64,000 nt of DNA from assembly GCA_950295325.1 (NCBI GenBank), contig OX485804.1:35092001-35156000 (forward strand), read 5' to 3'. This DNA comes from Polytrichum commune. Taxonomy: Eukaryota; Streptophyta; Polytrichopsida; Polytrichales; Polytrichaceae. The position numbers and the translations under genes were made by a program. Shown one piece after another: positions 1 to 11,634 of this stretch; position 1 is the first letter of the stretch, and each line of letters starts with the position of its first letter. The notes below the pieces were generated by a model. It made no database searches. It was not told the DNA's origin and saw only the letters and a program-made list of their open reading frames with translations.

Positions 1-5
1 AAGAG

Positions 6-232
6 AGAATTATCGTATATGAGCCGTACATCTCATCCATCCAACATAAAACTTAACCATATATCCATAGGGTTGTGGTCAATTCATCACAAGTCACTTG
101 GGCTAGACTAATCCATGTCTCAAACATTAATCCTTGTGTCAAAAAAACATTAACAAAATAACCTCAACACTGCATTCGACATCATGGCTTTTATGTTAGA
201 TGTATAAGGTACACTTGTATGCTATAAATTCC
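6..232. repeat. Family B terminal-inverted-repeat element, copy 1
   Basis: The left end (GAATTATCGTATATGAG, then a CTCATCCATCCAACAT block) is matched in inverted form at the right end near 195-232. The same arrangement recurs at 2038-2269 and 27213-27438. Terminal repeats are about 40 bp and the element is about 230 bp with no coding capacity, so it is a miniature DNA transposon of undetermined superfamily. Confidence 0.6.
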
Positions 233-2037
233 TTTTTACATATTCTAGGTATGAACTCTACTTGGATTTGATAATTAGCTCATACAGATTGTGCGTTTAC
301 CTTAGTTTATGCGACCTATATATATGGTCACTAAAGGTTACATAAAATTATCACTTTGATATTGAATAAGATGTTCATATGAGCTCCAAAAGTGATGAGG
401 AAAATGGTTACAACCCTTGGTTTGGATTACCAATCGTTTCATATTCATTGCTCGTTTAATATGTTAGAAAAGTTGGACTAATTAACAAACAGTCTATTTA
501 AGCTTCTTGAACATATTATTTAACATGGCATTCAAATTGGTATACCATATTAAACAAAATGGTCTTCAATACTTGTCATATAACACCAGGTTTCATGTAA
601 CATCTTATGATGCAATTGCCAACCATCAATTGCAAGGTAATGAATGTGGGTCACCGATGAAGATAGTGGGCCACACTAAATCGGATGTTTAGTGTAGTTG
701 TTACGTGCAAGAGTTGGTGAGTTGGACGGAGCAGGTACAAGCTACCCTCATTTTGCATGAAGGGTTTTAAAGTGAAGGATGTCAACTTCCATGTGATGTC
801 ACCCAAAATGCCTTTGCGTGATCCATGTGTGCATCACATTATTTGCACCGGCCTAGAGTCTTCCACGTAACTTAGGCTAGAGGGCCCAACCACCAAGTTC
901 AAAGAAGTTATGGGACACACCTAAGTATGAAACCATTATACCATCAATTTCACGAAAATTGGGAACCTAAGATCACCTTATCTAAGTTGATGGCCATTTT
1001 AAACTCTTGCATAGGGTGATCTATCATCCATCCAGTTAGGTCCAAGATGATCCTAAACTACTGGGTGATAGTGGAGAGTTACCTATTTCCGAACGGAGTG
1101 GTTGGCGGTTCGATTCCCGCTGTGAATTCTTCTCTCTACTCGATGGAGAAAACTAGCTTAGGTAGGTAGGAAGCCAAGAGCCCATCCATCGCAAGGTAGG
1201 GAATAAAACCCCACCTTGCACCAAGAAGATTCTCGAACATGGTAGGACCAACAAGCTGAAATTCACGTCGGATTGGCCGATGTTGGTTATTTAACCAACC
1301 CCTAAAGGCTTGGGAGGAGTTGTACAAAGGGATCGAAAGTCACTAAGTGATAGATTTTTGGTGGAAAGTTTCAAAAGTGAACATATATAAAAACCAACCA
1401 ATCTTTTACATGTATTATTCCAATTGGAGCATAGATATGCTTCAAGAAATTATAGAATTGAGTAGAGCTCTTATAAACGACTTTATCTTAAACACATACC
1501 ACATATTTTGAGTGTCATTGTCACACATACGATCGCGTTGTTACTAAAGCCAACCCCATAACTGGAGAGACCCTATGATTGTGTTCCACTTTCCATTTGC
1601 AACATGTTCTTAAGACCTTTCACAAATCCCATACACATACACCCCCACACCTTCAATCCCTAAACGTCCAAGCGAAATCCCCCCCATAATCGCATCAAAA
1701 GCTCATCCCACTTCAACAACTTACTAAAGAAAAATACTATACCTCTAATGGTGGCCATGACCATACAAATGACATGTTTTATAATGCTAGGATCATGTAC
1801 ACAAATCTTAAAGCCATCCACGTATCCCATAGTAGAAGATTATAACATCAACGTGTACATTGGTATGGCCAAACATAGTTGATTGCATGGATATTAAAAC
1901 TGTCCTTCTTGACCTTGTTAATGGACGGTTTTAAAACATGTTAGTTTACTACTTCATATTTGTGCAAAATGCGAATTATTGCAACTTCATAGATTTCAGC
2001 ACACCAAATTACGACATGTCCCAATGTGAAAGACACG
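233..2037. other. Intergenic, no gene seen
   Basis: No supportable gene. Around 340-450 there is a fragment of the interspersed family A repeat (the motif for a string ending in AAGATRTTCATATGAGCTCC), which also occurs at 26.8, 39.9, 44.5, 53.5, 58.3 and 61.4 kb. The rest is AT-rich unique-looking sequence with short chance reading frames. Confidence 0.5.
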
Positions 2038-2269
2038 TGGAATTATTGTATACAAGCGTACCTCTCATCCACCCAACATAAAACCTTGACCCCCTATAAA
2101 CTCACGTATTGTTGCCAAGTCATCTCAGTTGACTTCAAGTAGACTAGTTTGAGGTCTTTAAACCAATTCTAGAGTCAAATCAACTAAAAAAAGTAGCGTC
2201 CATGCTGCACACTATTTTGAGGCATCAATGTTGGATGAATGAGAGGCACACTCATATACAACAATTCCC
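2038..2269. repeat. Family B terminal-inverted-repeat element, copy 2
   Basis: Left end GGAATTATTGTATACAAGCG plus CTCATCCACCCAACAT; right end ATGTTGGATGAATGAGAG then TATACAACAATTCCC. The two ends are inverted copies of each other over about 40 bp. A (CCCT)n run follows the right end. A ten-base string CCAATGTGAA occurs on both sides but not at equal distance from the ends, so I do not call a target-site duplication. Confidence 0.65.
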
Positions 2270-2658
2270 GCCCTCCCTCCCTCCCTCCCAATGTGAACAT
2301 TAGACTAGAAACTTGAGGTTACTTGTGTGACCATTGAGAATCTTTGAGACAATGATCGTGAGCTGTTAAAAGGTTATAATTATTACGGGAATCGTTGTTG
2401 CCAACTATTGTTTTTTTTTTTTTTGGAATATTGGTAAACAATTGGGGCCATGGAGAATGAAGTGTCTTTGAGTTACTTTTAAACTCTACCTAACTTAGTT
2501 TGAGAATCACGGCATAAGTCAAGCCACAAAGGTATCTTGTGGGCCGGGATGTTACAGTAATTTTTTCATATATTATATTGCACAAACGTAAGTTATAACC
2601 AACATCATCCACTCTTTTGTGGGATGAAATTGTCAATGTAGAGCATCAAAGCCAAGAC

Positions 2659-2715
2659 GGAATGAACGAGTATATCGCATATGAGTGTACATCTCATTCA
2701 TCCAACATGAACGAC
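2659..2715. repeat. Family B half element
   Basis: Only one terminal repeat of the family is present (GGAATG..., CATATGAGTGTACATCTC, CATCCAACAT). The opposite end is not found; a Harbinger-type element begins 44 bp downstream. Confidence 0.4.
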
Positions 2716-2758
2716 CCAAAACAAGTATGTAGCTTAGAGAGTTGTTATGCGATACTTA

Positions 2759-3157
2759 GGGCTAGCTTAGACTACAATAAAAATAAAATGCATTGGTCGA
2801 TCAAGAATTTCAGCCCAAGACAAGATTATTTGAGGCAACAAAACTTGGTATGACGGAGACGATGAAAAACGAATCAAGAAATGCCTCAAGTTGGAGTTCT
2901 CTGGTGGCCAAGTTTGTTGTCCGAGGGTTCGAGGGTTGCGCAAGAAACTTGACCTCCAGAGAACTCCCCAACAAAAAGTGTTGCCATGTTGGTTGCCATG
3001 TCATTTTTTCATCCATGCTTGAAGTTCTCATTTATAGAAGTCTCAGATGTAGTGTAAACCCCGGATGGTGAATAATTGGTTTTGTAGCCAATCATACCGG
3101 TCTATTCCCCTGAATTTCTTGACCGGTGCACTTCTTCACCATGGTCTAAACCGACCT
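2759..3157. mobile_element. PIF/Harbinger-type MITE (H2 family, deletion derivative)
   Basis: The left end (TTA then GGGCTAGCTTAGACTACA, followed by GGTCGATCAAGAAT) and right end (GGTCTAAACCGACCT then TTG) match the two ends of the larger element at 53705-55032. Internal blocks such as TGCCATGT...CATGTCATTTT..CATCCATG are shared. At 399 bp versus 1328 bp it looks like an internally deleted, diverged relative. Flanking triplets are TTA and TTG, a one-base mismatch to a 3-bp target duplication. Confidence 0.65.
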
Positions 3158-6100
3158 TTGATCCCCTATGCAAAAACTATTGTGAGGAAAATGGCTATGG
3201 GCATGATTCAAGGTAAGAAAAAGGATTCCATAACATTTTGACAATTTCCAATTAATTTAATATAATTTGTGTATATATATATATATATATATAGTCATCT
3301 ATCAACAAAGGGAAAGTTCATTTCATTATTGATTCTATACTAAATTCTTATGAACAACCATCTTCTCATTTTGGAATGGGATCATTGCCATTGACAATAA
3401 AGTTTCATGAGGAACGTAGGGATACCTATCATGACCTTCCTAGCACCTCCCTTTTAAACAAGTTTGCCTTCAAGAGTCCCTCATGAGCCGAAAAAATGCC
3501 TCTCATGAAGTTAAGGGTTAGTCCCCTTAACTTCCCAAGCCTGTGAGAGGGTTGTATTGAGTTCATTTCACTCAATGTTGGGTGTGGGATTTTTATGAAC
3601 ATGTTTTGAGGTTAAATGGGATAGATCCGTAGGATCTTGCAACTCACTCGCTCACCTTAGAGGTGGATTGACTTGTCTTGTTCAACTACGTAATAAGTTC
3701 ACCCCTGAGTGTTTAGGAGACCCAAATTGGGCCCTCCTAAGCACAAAACATGTATTTGAGCTACATATTGTCATTTTAAGCTAATTATGCGAAATGGAAC
3801 CCTATCTAAAGTTGAATTTATTCCAATAGCAGTTTTTAAATCAAGTGAATACCTTGAAGTCACTAAAGATGTCACTTCAAATGTAGTTTGGGTGCCATTG
3901 GATGCAAATATACACTTTGTATTTTGATCGTCAATGTCAAGTATGAGTACACATTTAGTTTCTATTGGACGCAAGCCAATACCTACAATAAGGATCGAAA
4001 TCCACAAACATATAAAATATGATCTCAAAACTTGGTGAGGTTCACGTAAAATGTGTATATGGTTATATACCGAGACCCCGTGTCCTTTAAGAGTTAAAGT
4101 GGTACGATATCACTACAATTCTATCATCCTATCAGTCGATCCTCCCACGAGTCCCTTCCCAGATCCCTTCCCAGATTCTCATGTTAATCTTGAGCATCTA
4201 AGAGGCCCAAACTGGACCTCTCCCAAGCACAAAATAGCATATTTGACCCACATGTTTTTCATTTTCATACAATCATGTAAAAAACGACCCTATCTATAAC
4301 CAACTCGTTCTTCAAGTGCACTATTTGAACAAGGTCAAACTAAACTTGATATGGGGCTCTTTGTCGGCACAACTTGAACCAAAATCCGTGCACGTTGACG
4401 ATCTTGTCAAAGTGGAGGATGATGATGATGATGTTGTGTTTCTTCATTTTGGGCTCCCAAAATCTCGACCAAATTGAAAGCTCAACGGCTAAGTTATTGG
4501 GTGCGTGTCCCTTCCAAACGACATGCTTCAATTTACACGACAAATCTAAGATCCCTCCTCCACTTTGCTGTGACAGTTATGAGGTTGATAGATGGAATAA
4601 AACTTCAAACTGCCTCACATCACATCCATTTCGACAGTTAAGACGATCGATGGCAGATTACCTAACTTTTGATCCGACGTTCAAAAAGTGCTCTCATTAC
4701 GACTCTTTAAACGATGACTTTTTCTTCTTCTTCTGAATCGTCCACTTCTCCTATATGAAACACGCAATTAGCACCGTATGATTAACCTAAATCCAAATCG
4801 AGGTTGTATGTAGGTACTTTTCTCATAATATCAATAGCTCGTATGGATATCTTAAGTCATTATCGATTCTCATGCTCGTTAAATGGTCATATAGTCTTCT
4901 TCTACCCCCCATTATGTTGACTGTTGAGTTTAGAATGGTTAGCATGTTTTGTATATAATCCAATGTTTTTGGAACACGTGTATGTTTGATATCTATTCTT
5001 GGAATCACACCAGACCACAACCCCGAGCTAGATCGTATCTTCATTCGGTTGGGACCCGCCCCTCCCGCGTCTCCTTCACTGCCTGGTCTTCCCGCCTACA
5101 CTTGTGTGGAAACTCTTCCCAGTGATGAACCAATGTGACAATGCTTGGTCACTTGAGTGATTAAGCTCCTTTGGCATGTGAAGGAACCCCGTCAATTAAC
5201 TTGGGAATAGTGAGAGTGATGTTAGCTTGCATGTTTGTAATTTTGGTTGGGTATTGTCACATTGGTTCCCAATAAGGAAGAGTTCGCACATAGGTGCAAG
5301 CAGGAAGACCAAGTAGCAAAGATGTGATCTAGCCCGGGGCAGACCACGTACATATATGTATGTATGTATGTATGTGTGCATAGGACTCTCAATAAGAAAA
5401 AAAACCTTAATAAGATTCATCTACCTTAAGTATACCATAACATTATGAAGCAACTATATGATGGTCCCTTCTCATAGAAAGAAGTTGTGTTTTAAAAAAA
5501 TTGGTTATTTAACAATTGCTTGTCAAAAACATCACAATCGACAACCTAAATGCTCCTCATAAACATTAAATTTTGAAATTAAAGAATAATTATACTGATG
5601 TGATACATGCTCCCACATAACGCGATCGGTGAATTGGGTAATGCTATGAATGTGAGCCTTGAAATGTGCATCGTGTTCATTATTTCTTAATGCAAGTTAC
5701 AATGAGCCTCCTTTTTCAAACCGTTTTGTCTCCAACACTCTTTTGAGATATGAACAGACACCCATACCTTCAGTAATAGTCCATGCACACATGGCATTGT
5801 ATCGGTAAGATACATGAATGAAAACATATAAGGCGAGGTCATATATTCAATTAAACTGCACTTAAGGTAAGCGAGCCTCACTTGCTTACTAATGTTAATC
5901 AAACAATGTATGTGAGTGGTATTTGGTTAGGTGTGGATCTAAGATTAGGCACCAACGATTACACGCGTTTAAGAAAGATTGTCACGTTTAAAGAATTGTA
6001 GGTTTAATAATCAACATGATTGGGTTAACCTACATGGTTATTTGAAACAATATAGAGATTTGTCATCGCGATTATGATTCACGTTTTCTCATGAGTTTAA

Positions 6101-6158
6101 AAAATGACTTTGACCTCAGTTTAGAATTGTTAATCATGCCATACTAGTTGTGTGCTTA
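3158..6158. other. Intergenic with old repeats, no gene seen
   Basis: There is an (AT)n microsatellite at about 3272-3292 and a (GTAT)n stretch at about 5352-5375. 4740-5040 is a diverged family A copy (ATGAAACACGCAATTAG, CCAAATCGAGGTTGTA, ACACGTGTATGTTTGATATC) related to the tandem pair at 44.4-45.2 kb. A 120-codon open frame at 4374-4736 ends in a run of Phe codons and resembles no family I know; I treat it as chance. Confidence 0.5.
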
Positions 6159-6279
6159 GGGTTAGTTTCCATGCATGTCACTCGCCCACCATATTTTAGT
6201 GGAAATGTAGATGCCACCAGGTGGAAACTTCATTTCCACTAGAATTTGGTGAGTGAAGGGTCTACATGGAAACTAACCC
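6159..6279. mobile_element. Tourist-like MITE, 121 bp, TTA duplication
   Basis: Near-palindromic: it begins GGGTTAGTTTCCATG and ends CATGGAAACTAACCC, with further inner pairing (GTGGAAAT/ATTTCCAC). TTA sits immediately on both sides (6156-6158 and 6280-6282), the usual 3-bp duplication of PIF/Harbinger elements. It abuts a second element that starts at 6283. Confidence 0.75.
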
Positions 6280-6282
6280 TTA

Positions 6283-6779
6283 GGGTCACTTCACACACGA
6301 GACTGAGAGCATGTGACCACTACATTTCAAGCACCCTCATTGGTGGAAAGGTCGGAGCCGGTCCAAGTTTGCTTCACACTACGCTTGAGGGACCAATGGA
6401 GTATGTGAATGCAAGATGGATGTAAGTCTACATGGATTCCTACATGGCACCGAATGGATCATGTTTCATGGTCACTCGGATATTTTCAAAAACCACCTCT
6501 TGGAGGTAGGCCTAACACAAAACTAGGAGACCATGGCACTCCGAACGCTCACAACTGTTGGTTTATTCTATTTTATCATGTGTGAGGACCCACATGAATA
6601 GACATTCATTCAAATAGCATTTGGTTGAGGACCTGGTTACATATGACTTCGCACTACACTTGAGGATTTGTGACCACACTACATGAGTTTGGAGGTGTCT
6701 TGGGACGGTCTTTGGACACTTTCTTTTGGGCTCTCACTATTTCATGGTCACGGCTCTTGGCTCGTGTGTGAAATGGCCC
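6283..6779. mobile_element. PIF/Harbinger-type non-autonomous element, 497 bp
   Basis: It begins GGGTCACTTCACACACGAG and ends CTCGTGTGTGAAATGGCCC, imperfect inverted repeats of about 35 bp. Flanking triplets are TTA on the left and TAA on the right. Its left target triplet is also the insertion site of the 121-bp element at 6159-6279. No transposase reading frame is seen inside. Confidence 0.65.
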
Positions 6780-7177
6780 TAATTGATTTTTCATCCAAAG
6801 TTCTATTCTCCATGACAATATTACATCACAAAATGTTAGGATGCAGAATATACCAAACTTTGTGTCAAAAATTAGCATTTGGATGAACTAAAACTAAGTT
6901 AGGATCCTAGTTTCAATAACCTTATTCATAAAAAGTGTCATTGGAAAGTTCTTTTTAATAGTGACATACACTACCATATGACACTAAATACAATATTTAG
7001 TGTAGTGAATCCTTGTTTCCACTAACTTATGACAAGTTCCCAGGACGTTCCCCAAATTTTAGCTAGAAAAAGGTTACGTTTTCCGACTCAACAAAAATTT
7101 GACTAGAAGAAGTCAATGCATAGCTTACAGACACCCATTTTAGGAACACTTGACTTATGTTATTTATGCATGTGTAC

Positions 7178-7385
7178 TCTTGCATGATCGGTCAAAATCC
7201 TAGTGTTCCCAAGTCCAACTAGTCACGTGTTGTGATCTTTCGGTTTTTCTTTACTAATTTTGACTATACTCCATAGATTCCTTCAACATGCTCGGTGATT
7301 TTCCTAAAGTCTCGATCTTCAACTGGTTCTTTATCAAACTCAATTTGTTCATTTGTAACTAGAGGTCGGTTCTCCCCATTCATTG
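7178..7385 (-). mobile_element. hAT-type MITE fragment (R family)
   Basis: It matches the reverse orientation of the complete R elements at 55250-55494 and 56175-56414 (GATCGGTCAAAATCCTAGTG ... CATAGATTCCT ... TTGTAACTAGAGGTCGG then TTCTCCCC). The outer end bearing the GTGTCCGGGGAGA repeat is missing or decayed. Confidence 0.6.
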
Positions 7386-10149
7386 TGTCTAAGTGAGGGT
7401 GTTGTAAGTGTGTTGTGATTGTGGTTCATTGATATACTATAGAGGACTCTCTATTTCATCTTTATATGTGTTGGAATGTAGTTTCCACGTGGGATACAAG
7501 TAGGTCTTAGCGAACGTGAGCATGACGCGTGGCCAAATTTAAGGGGAAAATAACTAATTTGTGTTGGAATAGAGAGCGCTCTATGGTATATGTATGTGGG
7601 CTCAGGTTGGGAGACCATCGCAAATTTGAAGATCATCTCAAGTTATATTTGAAACCTACTAGATTCAAATATAAATCTATCAGGTTCTTTTTTTCTTATA
7701 TCTCATATCATAGAGCCAATATTAGAATTACATAAATTACCCAGTATTTTATAATTAAAATACATCATTTATGACATTTAGTGTCATGTGCACTATTTGT
7801 GAAGGGAACGTTAGTTTTTTTACAACTCTAGGGATGACATATCCACATTTAAAAACACACCCAACATTATTTGTCAACATAAGTAATTTTATGAAAAAAA
7901 GTAGTGTTTCTAAACTTTTGTACATAGCATGAGGAATGAGGTGAGGAGTGAGATGACAAATGGAAAATCATGTATTGGAGACCTCTCTATGTTCACAATG
8001 ACATTCCAAACAAAAAAAGGAATTCTATGTCACCTATTTTATAATCATGTTAAATTTATTTTCACATTTTACTTATATCATTTTGATATTTTGATACATT
8101 GAAAATTAAATTATCATAATCATGATGTGCATTTGTATTATTGACCTCATTGGTACACATGAGTATGAGATAACATTAAACTCACTAGGGTACATTCCAA
8201 TTGGGATTGTTTTAAGGAATATTATAGGTAAATACCTCATGGTTTCCATGGGTGCCAATGGATCATGTTAGAAATCTAACTCATGCCAACACAAAACCAC
8301 AACAAATTGTAAATATACAACTCAAACATGTAAAATATATATTTTATATGAAACAAGATAGTTACAATTTCAAAACACGATCTATGGGTCTGATACTCCC
8401 GTATGTAGACGAACATGATGCAAGATGTAGCGATCCCATGTGAATGAGGCACAAATCTAAGGAAACAAAACAAAAGTGATTGCCCTTAGAAAAGAATAGG
8501 AAAACACATGATCCAACATGGCTCTTGGTGGGTGAGGAATGGCTAATGCAGGTTGTCATAGAATCTAGGACACTACGCCAAGAAGAAGAAGAAAAAATGT
8601 TTCTATAGCCTATCGCACCCTGAAACAACTATGACAACTGGAAATGCGCTTATGTGTCTAAAGGAATAAGACAATATATTTCCAAAAAGCCAACTTTGAG
8701 GCTCTATAGAACGACCTCGAATGAAGTCAACAAGACAAATACATTTGCATGTTGAGAGGACATGGAGAAGATGCGTTTGAAATTGTTTTGTAATTAATAT
8801 CACAAGACATGGGGAGCCCATATTGCACTTTATTACAAAACAACAAAATACATCTAGGACGTGCTAGAGTAATCCATGAATCCCTTGGATTTGGGAGGGA
8901 TCACGTATTCCCTAAACCATCAATGCCTACATGTTTTGTCCACCAAGGTACCTTTGTCATCACAATGTGCCTCTTCGACAGAGCCAAAACTGTCCATTAA
9001 CCTACTGAAATGCCACACACTATTTTGAGCTCCATTTACATTGAGTTGGACAATGTGTTTGGGATCCATGCATGGGCAAGGGCTAATTATGTCATCATAA
9101 ACCTCGTTCATTCAAATTGCATGAAACATTGGCTTGGGGACAACAAGACTATCTAGGTTTTTCTATGTATTCTCAAACTCTTTTACAAACCCATCTTCCA
9201 ACTGCAAAATCACACAAATGTGTTAGGATATAAAGAAATAAATAGCAACACAACAAAAAAAAAACATATATATATATATATATCAATACACAAGAAATAA
9301 ATAGTAACACGCAAGAAACAAAATACAACAAAATGAAGGGAAGAAAAAAACTTGGGCCCAACATGAAGCTATGATCAACCATTTATCAAGACCTCTCTCC
9401 TTGACATTCCCAAATGGAAACCATTTCACTTGAATTTCACTACTTTAACCACTTCACCTTAAAGACAAAATCCACAAGGGTGGTTGCAATTATTTACAGT
9501 TTTTGTAGAATCGCGTTACGATCCAAATGAACTCCAAAATGCAAGTTAACCTACAAAATGTGAGATGTTAATAATAAAATAAATAGCAACATGTAAAGAC
9601 AAATTTCATCATCAACACAAACTTACTTGTCTAAGAAGTGAATATCTTTAGTTATATTTGCAACGGCCAAAGTTTTTTGAACTTCTTTTCACAAATTAAT
9701 CATATTACTTTCTTAGTTGCATTTTGCATAACACCCACACTCCCTTGGTTGTCTTTGATTGTAGAGGGGTTTTGTCATTGTACTTACGTGACGCCTCCTT
9801 AGTGGTAGATAGTACCTCATGCTACATTATAAATGAAACTAAGTGTGTACAAACTACCAATATGCTAAAAAATAATTATAAGAACAAATTAATACATATA
9901 TTATAAATAAATTGCAAGAAGACCTCCAACGTGAGAGTATACCAAGTACCCATTCTCCCCTTCTTAAGGCATTTGGGGTATTGATATGGGGCAATGATGT
10001 CTTTGAAACCCTCCAATTTTATGATTTCAAATTTTGCACGTGATAGAATTTTTGAATCAGACTCGTTTTGACATTATCACTTTCTATGAACATGAGAAAG
10101 ACAAGATCTAAAGAAATGATAGATACTCTAAAATTGGGTTCCACTAGAT
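7386..10149. other. Intergenic, no intact gene
   Basis: AT-rich sequence with an (AT)n tract at about 9266-9284. The reading frames here are short, overlap on both strands and show no recognisable motif. Fragments of the TTTAGTGT/ACACTAAA repeat found near 23 and 37 kb lie just upstream of this span, near 6985-7010. Confidence 0.4.
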
Positions 10150-10775
10150 AACACAATAAATGAAAGTTAAAAATAAATACACAACCATGTTCACATCATG
10201 CATAACGTTGGAAAAAATGGGCACCCAACCAACTGGCTCAAACACTATGTAATCGACATAATAATGCCAATCAACATCTTCATGATGAAACATATCAATG
10301 TCATGTTGCCAATTGCTAACTTGGTGGCTACCCTCCCAAACATAAAATAAAACATCTTCCCGGAAAACCTCTCTTAATCTTTATTACTCTAAAACAATTT
10401 CTCAAACGAATCGTTCAATTTTTTGCCAATGCTCTCCCCAAGTGTCCGCATCACCAACATCCATAGTGTTTCCATCTTGGCTAAAAGAGGACACATACAA
10501 CACTCTATTCCCCTCTTTATAACCATTAACAAATTCATATAAAAAATAAAATAAAATTAGACATCATTTTCTAAGATGGGTTCCACTAGTGGTAAAGGAG
10601 ACAAATGACATAGTGAAACAAACATCCTTGACTTGGAAAAGGGTTTCATACGCAATTCTATTATTAAAGAAGTAAAATTGGTAGTTTGGAAAAACATGCA
10701 TATGTGTGATAGTATCATCAACATTCAACAAGTCCTTTGGGAGTGGACGAATGCCAATGTCATCTTGAAAAAAAT
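10150..10775 (-). pseudogene. Decayed coding-like stretch, function unknown
   Basis: On the minus strand two blocks read as plausible protein. The first (about 10770 to 10575) contains DDIGIRPLPKDLLNVDDT. The second (about 10530 to 10185) includes GNRVLYVSSFSQDGNT, then after two or three stops RLREVFREDVLFYVWEGSHQ and DVDWHYYVDYIVFEPVGWVP. The run of Trp, Tyr and acidic residues over more than 60 codons is not typical of random AT-rich DNA. I do not recognise the family. The stops and frame breaks say it is dead or a transposon-borne relic. Confidence 0.3.
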
Positions 10776-10872
10776 AATAGCAAATTTAAACATTTATAAT
10801 AACTTTTATATACATCTGAGAGATTTAACACAAGCATTGACATCTAGGGCCTAGAAAAAAACCATTTACAAC

Positions 10873-11634
10873 AAATTTTGATTTTTTTGGAAAAGAAAAT
10901 GTCTTGGATCCGAAACCCATTTTTCTAGAAAAACCCGAGTTTGTTTTAGACTTTTTTCCAATCCCTTGATATAGTTAAGATACTAGTTAGGATGATGGCC
11001 AACCCACACCCAATATGATACTCTATATTATAAATTTATAAAGGGGGGGGGTGATTAACCAAACCGCACCCATTGCCTTTGGCCCAAAATATAAACACAG
11101 ACTCCATCCAAGCATACAAGCAAACTCCAAGACCATCAAACAAAAACATCAAGAACAAACTTAGATGTTTTGGAAAAAAAAATTGTCTTGAATTCAATAC
11201 CTATTTTAAGAACATCTAAGTTTGTTTTGAAAAAATTTCGTATTAAAAAGTTCAAGCCCTTGATGCAACTAAAAGATTGGTTGAGGTGGTGGACAAACCA
11301 CATCCAACTTGAGTTTCTATATAATGGTTTGATAAAGAGGAGGAAGGTGATCAACCAAACCCCATCCACTGCCTTTGGGCCATAATATAAGTACATACTC
11401 CATCCAAACATACATGCAAACTCTAAGACCATGAAACAAAATACAACACAACATTAGGGGCTTGAATTTTGATATAAATACTAAAAAAATATAGAACAAA
11501 CTTTGAAGAAAATAATGTCTTGGATCCGATTCTCATTTTTCCAAAAATATGAGTTTATTATGGATTCTTTTGTATTTAAAAACAAGGCCCTTGATGTAAC
11601 TAACATACCGGTTGGGGTGGTGGCTAACCCATAC
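10873..11634. repeat. Tandem array, about 300-bp unit, copies 1, 2 and part of 3
   Basis: Three head-to-tail diverged units share landmarks in the same order: an AAAATGTCTTGGATCCGA-like start, GAGTTTGTTTT, CCCTTGATRTA, GGTTGRGGTGGTGG, TTTATAAAGGGGGG and CCAAACCCCAYCCACTGCCTT. Copy 1 is about 10873-11160, copy 2 about 11165-11500, and copy 3 starts near 11501. Copy 3 breaks off after the CATAC at 11630-11634 and resumes at 14353. Confidence 0.65.

Noticed and set aside
1090-1130. tRNA-like box B (GGCGGTTCGATTCCCGC)
   Set aside because: The T arm pairs at only about four positions with an oversized loop, and no matching acceptor, D or anticodon arms are found upstream.
4374-4736. 120-codon frame
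   Set aside because: Low-complexity runs of Met and Phe from GAT and TTC repeats, no family match, and overlap with a competing frame on the other strand.
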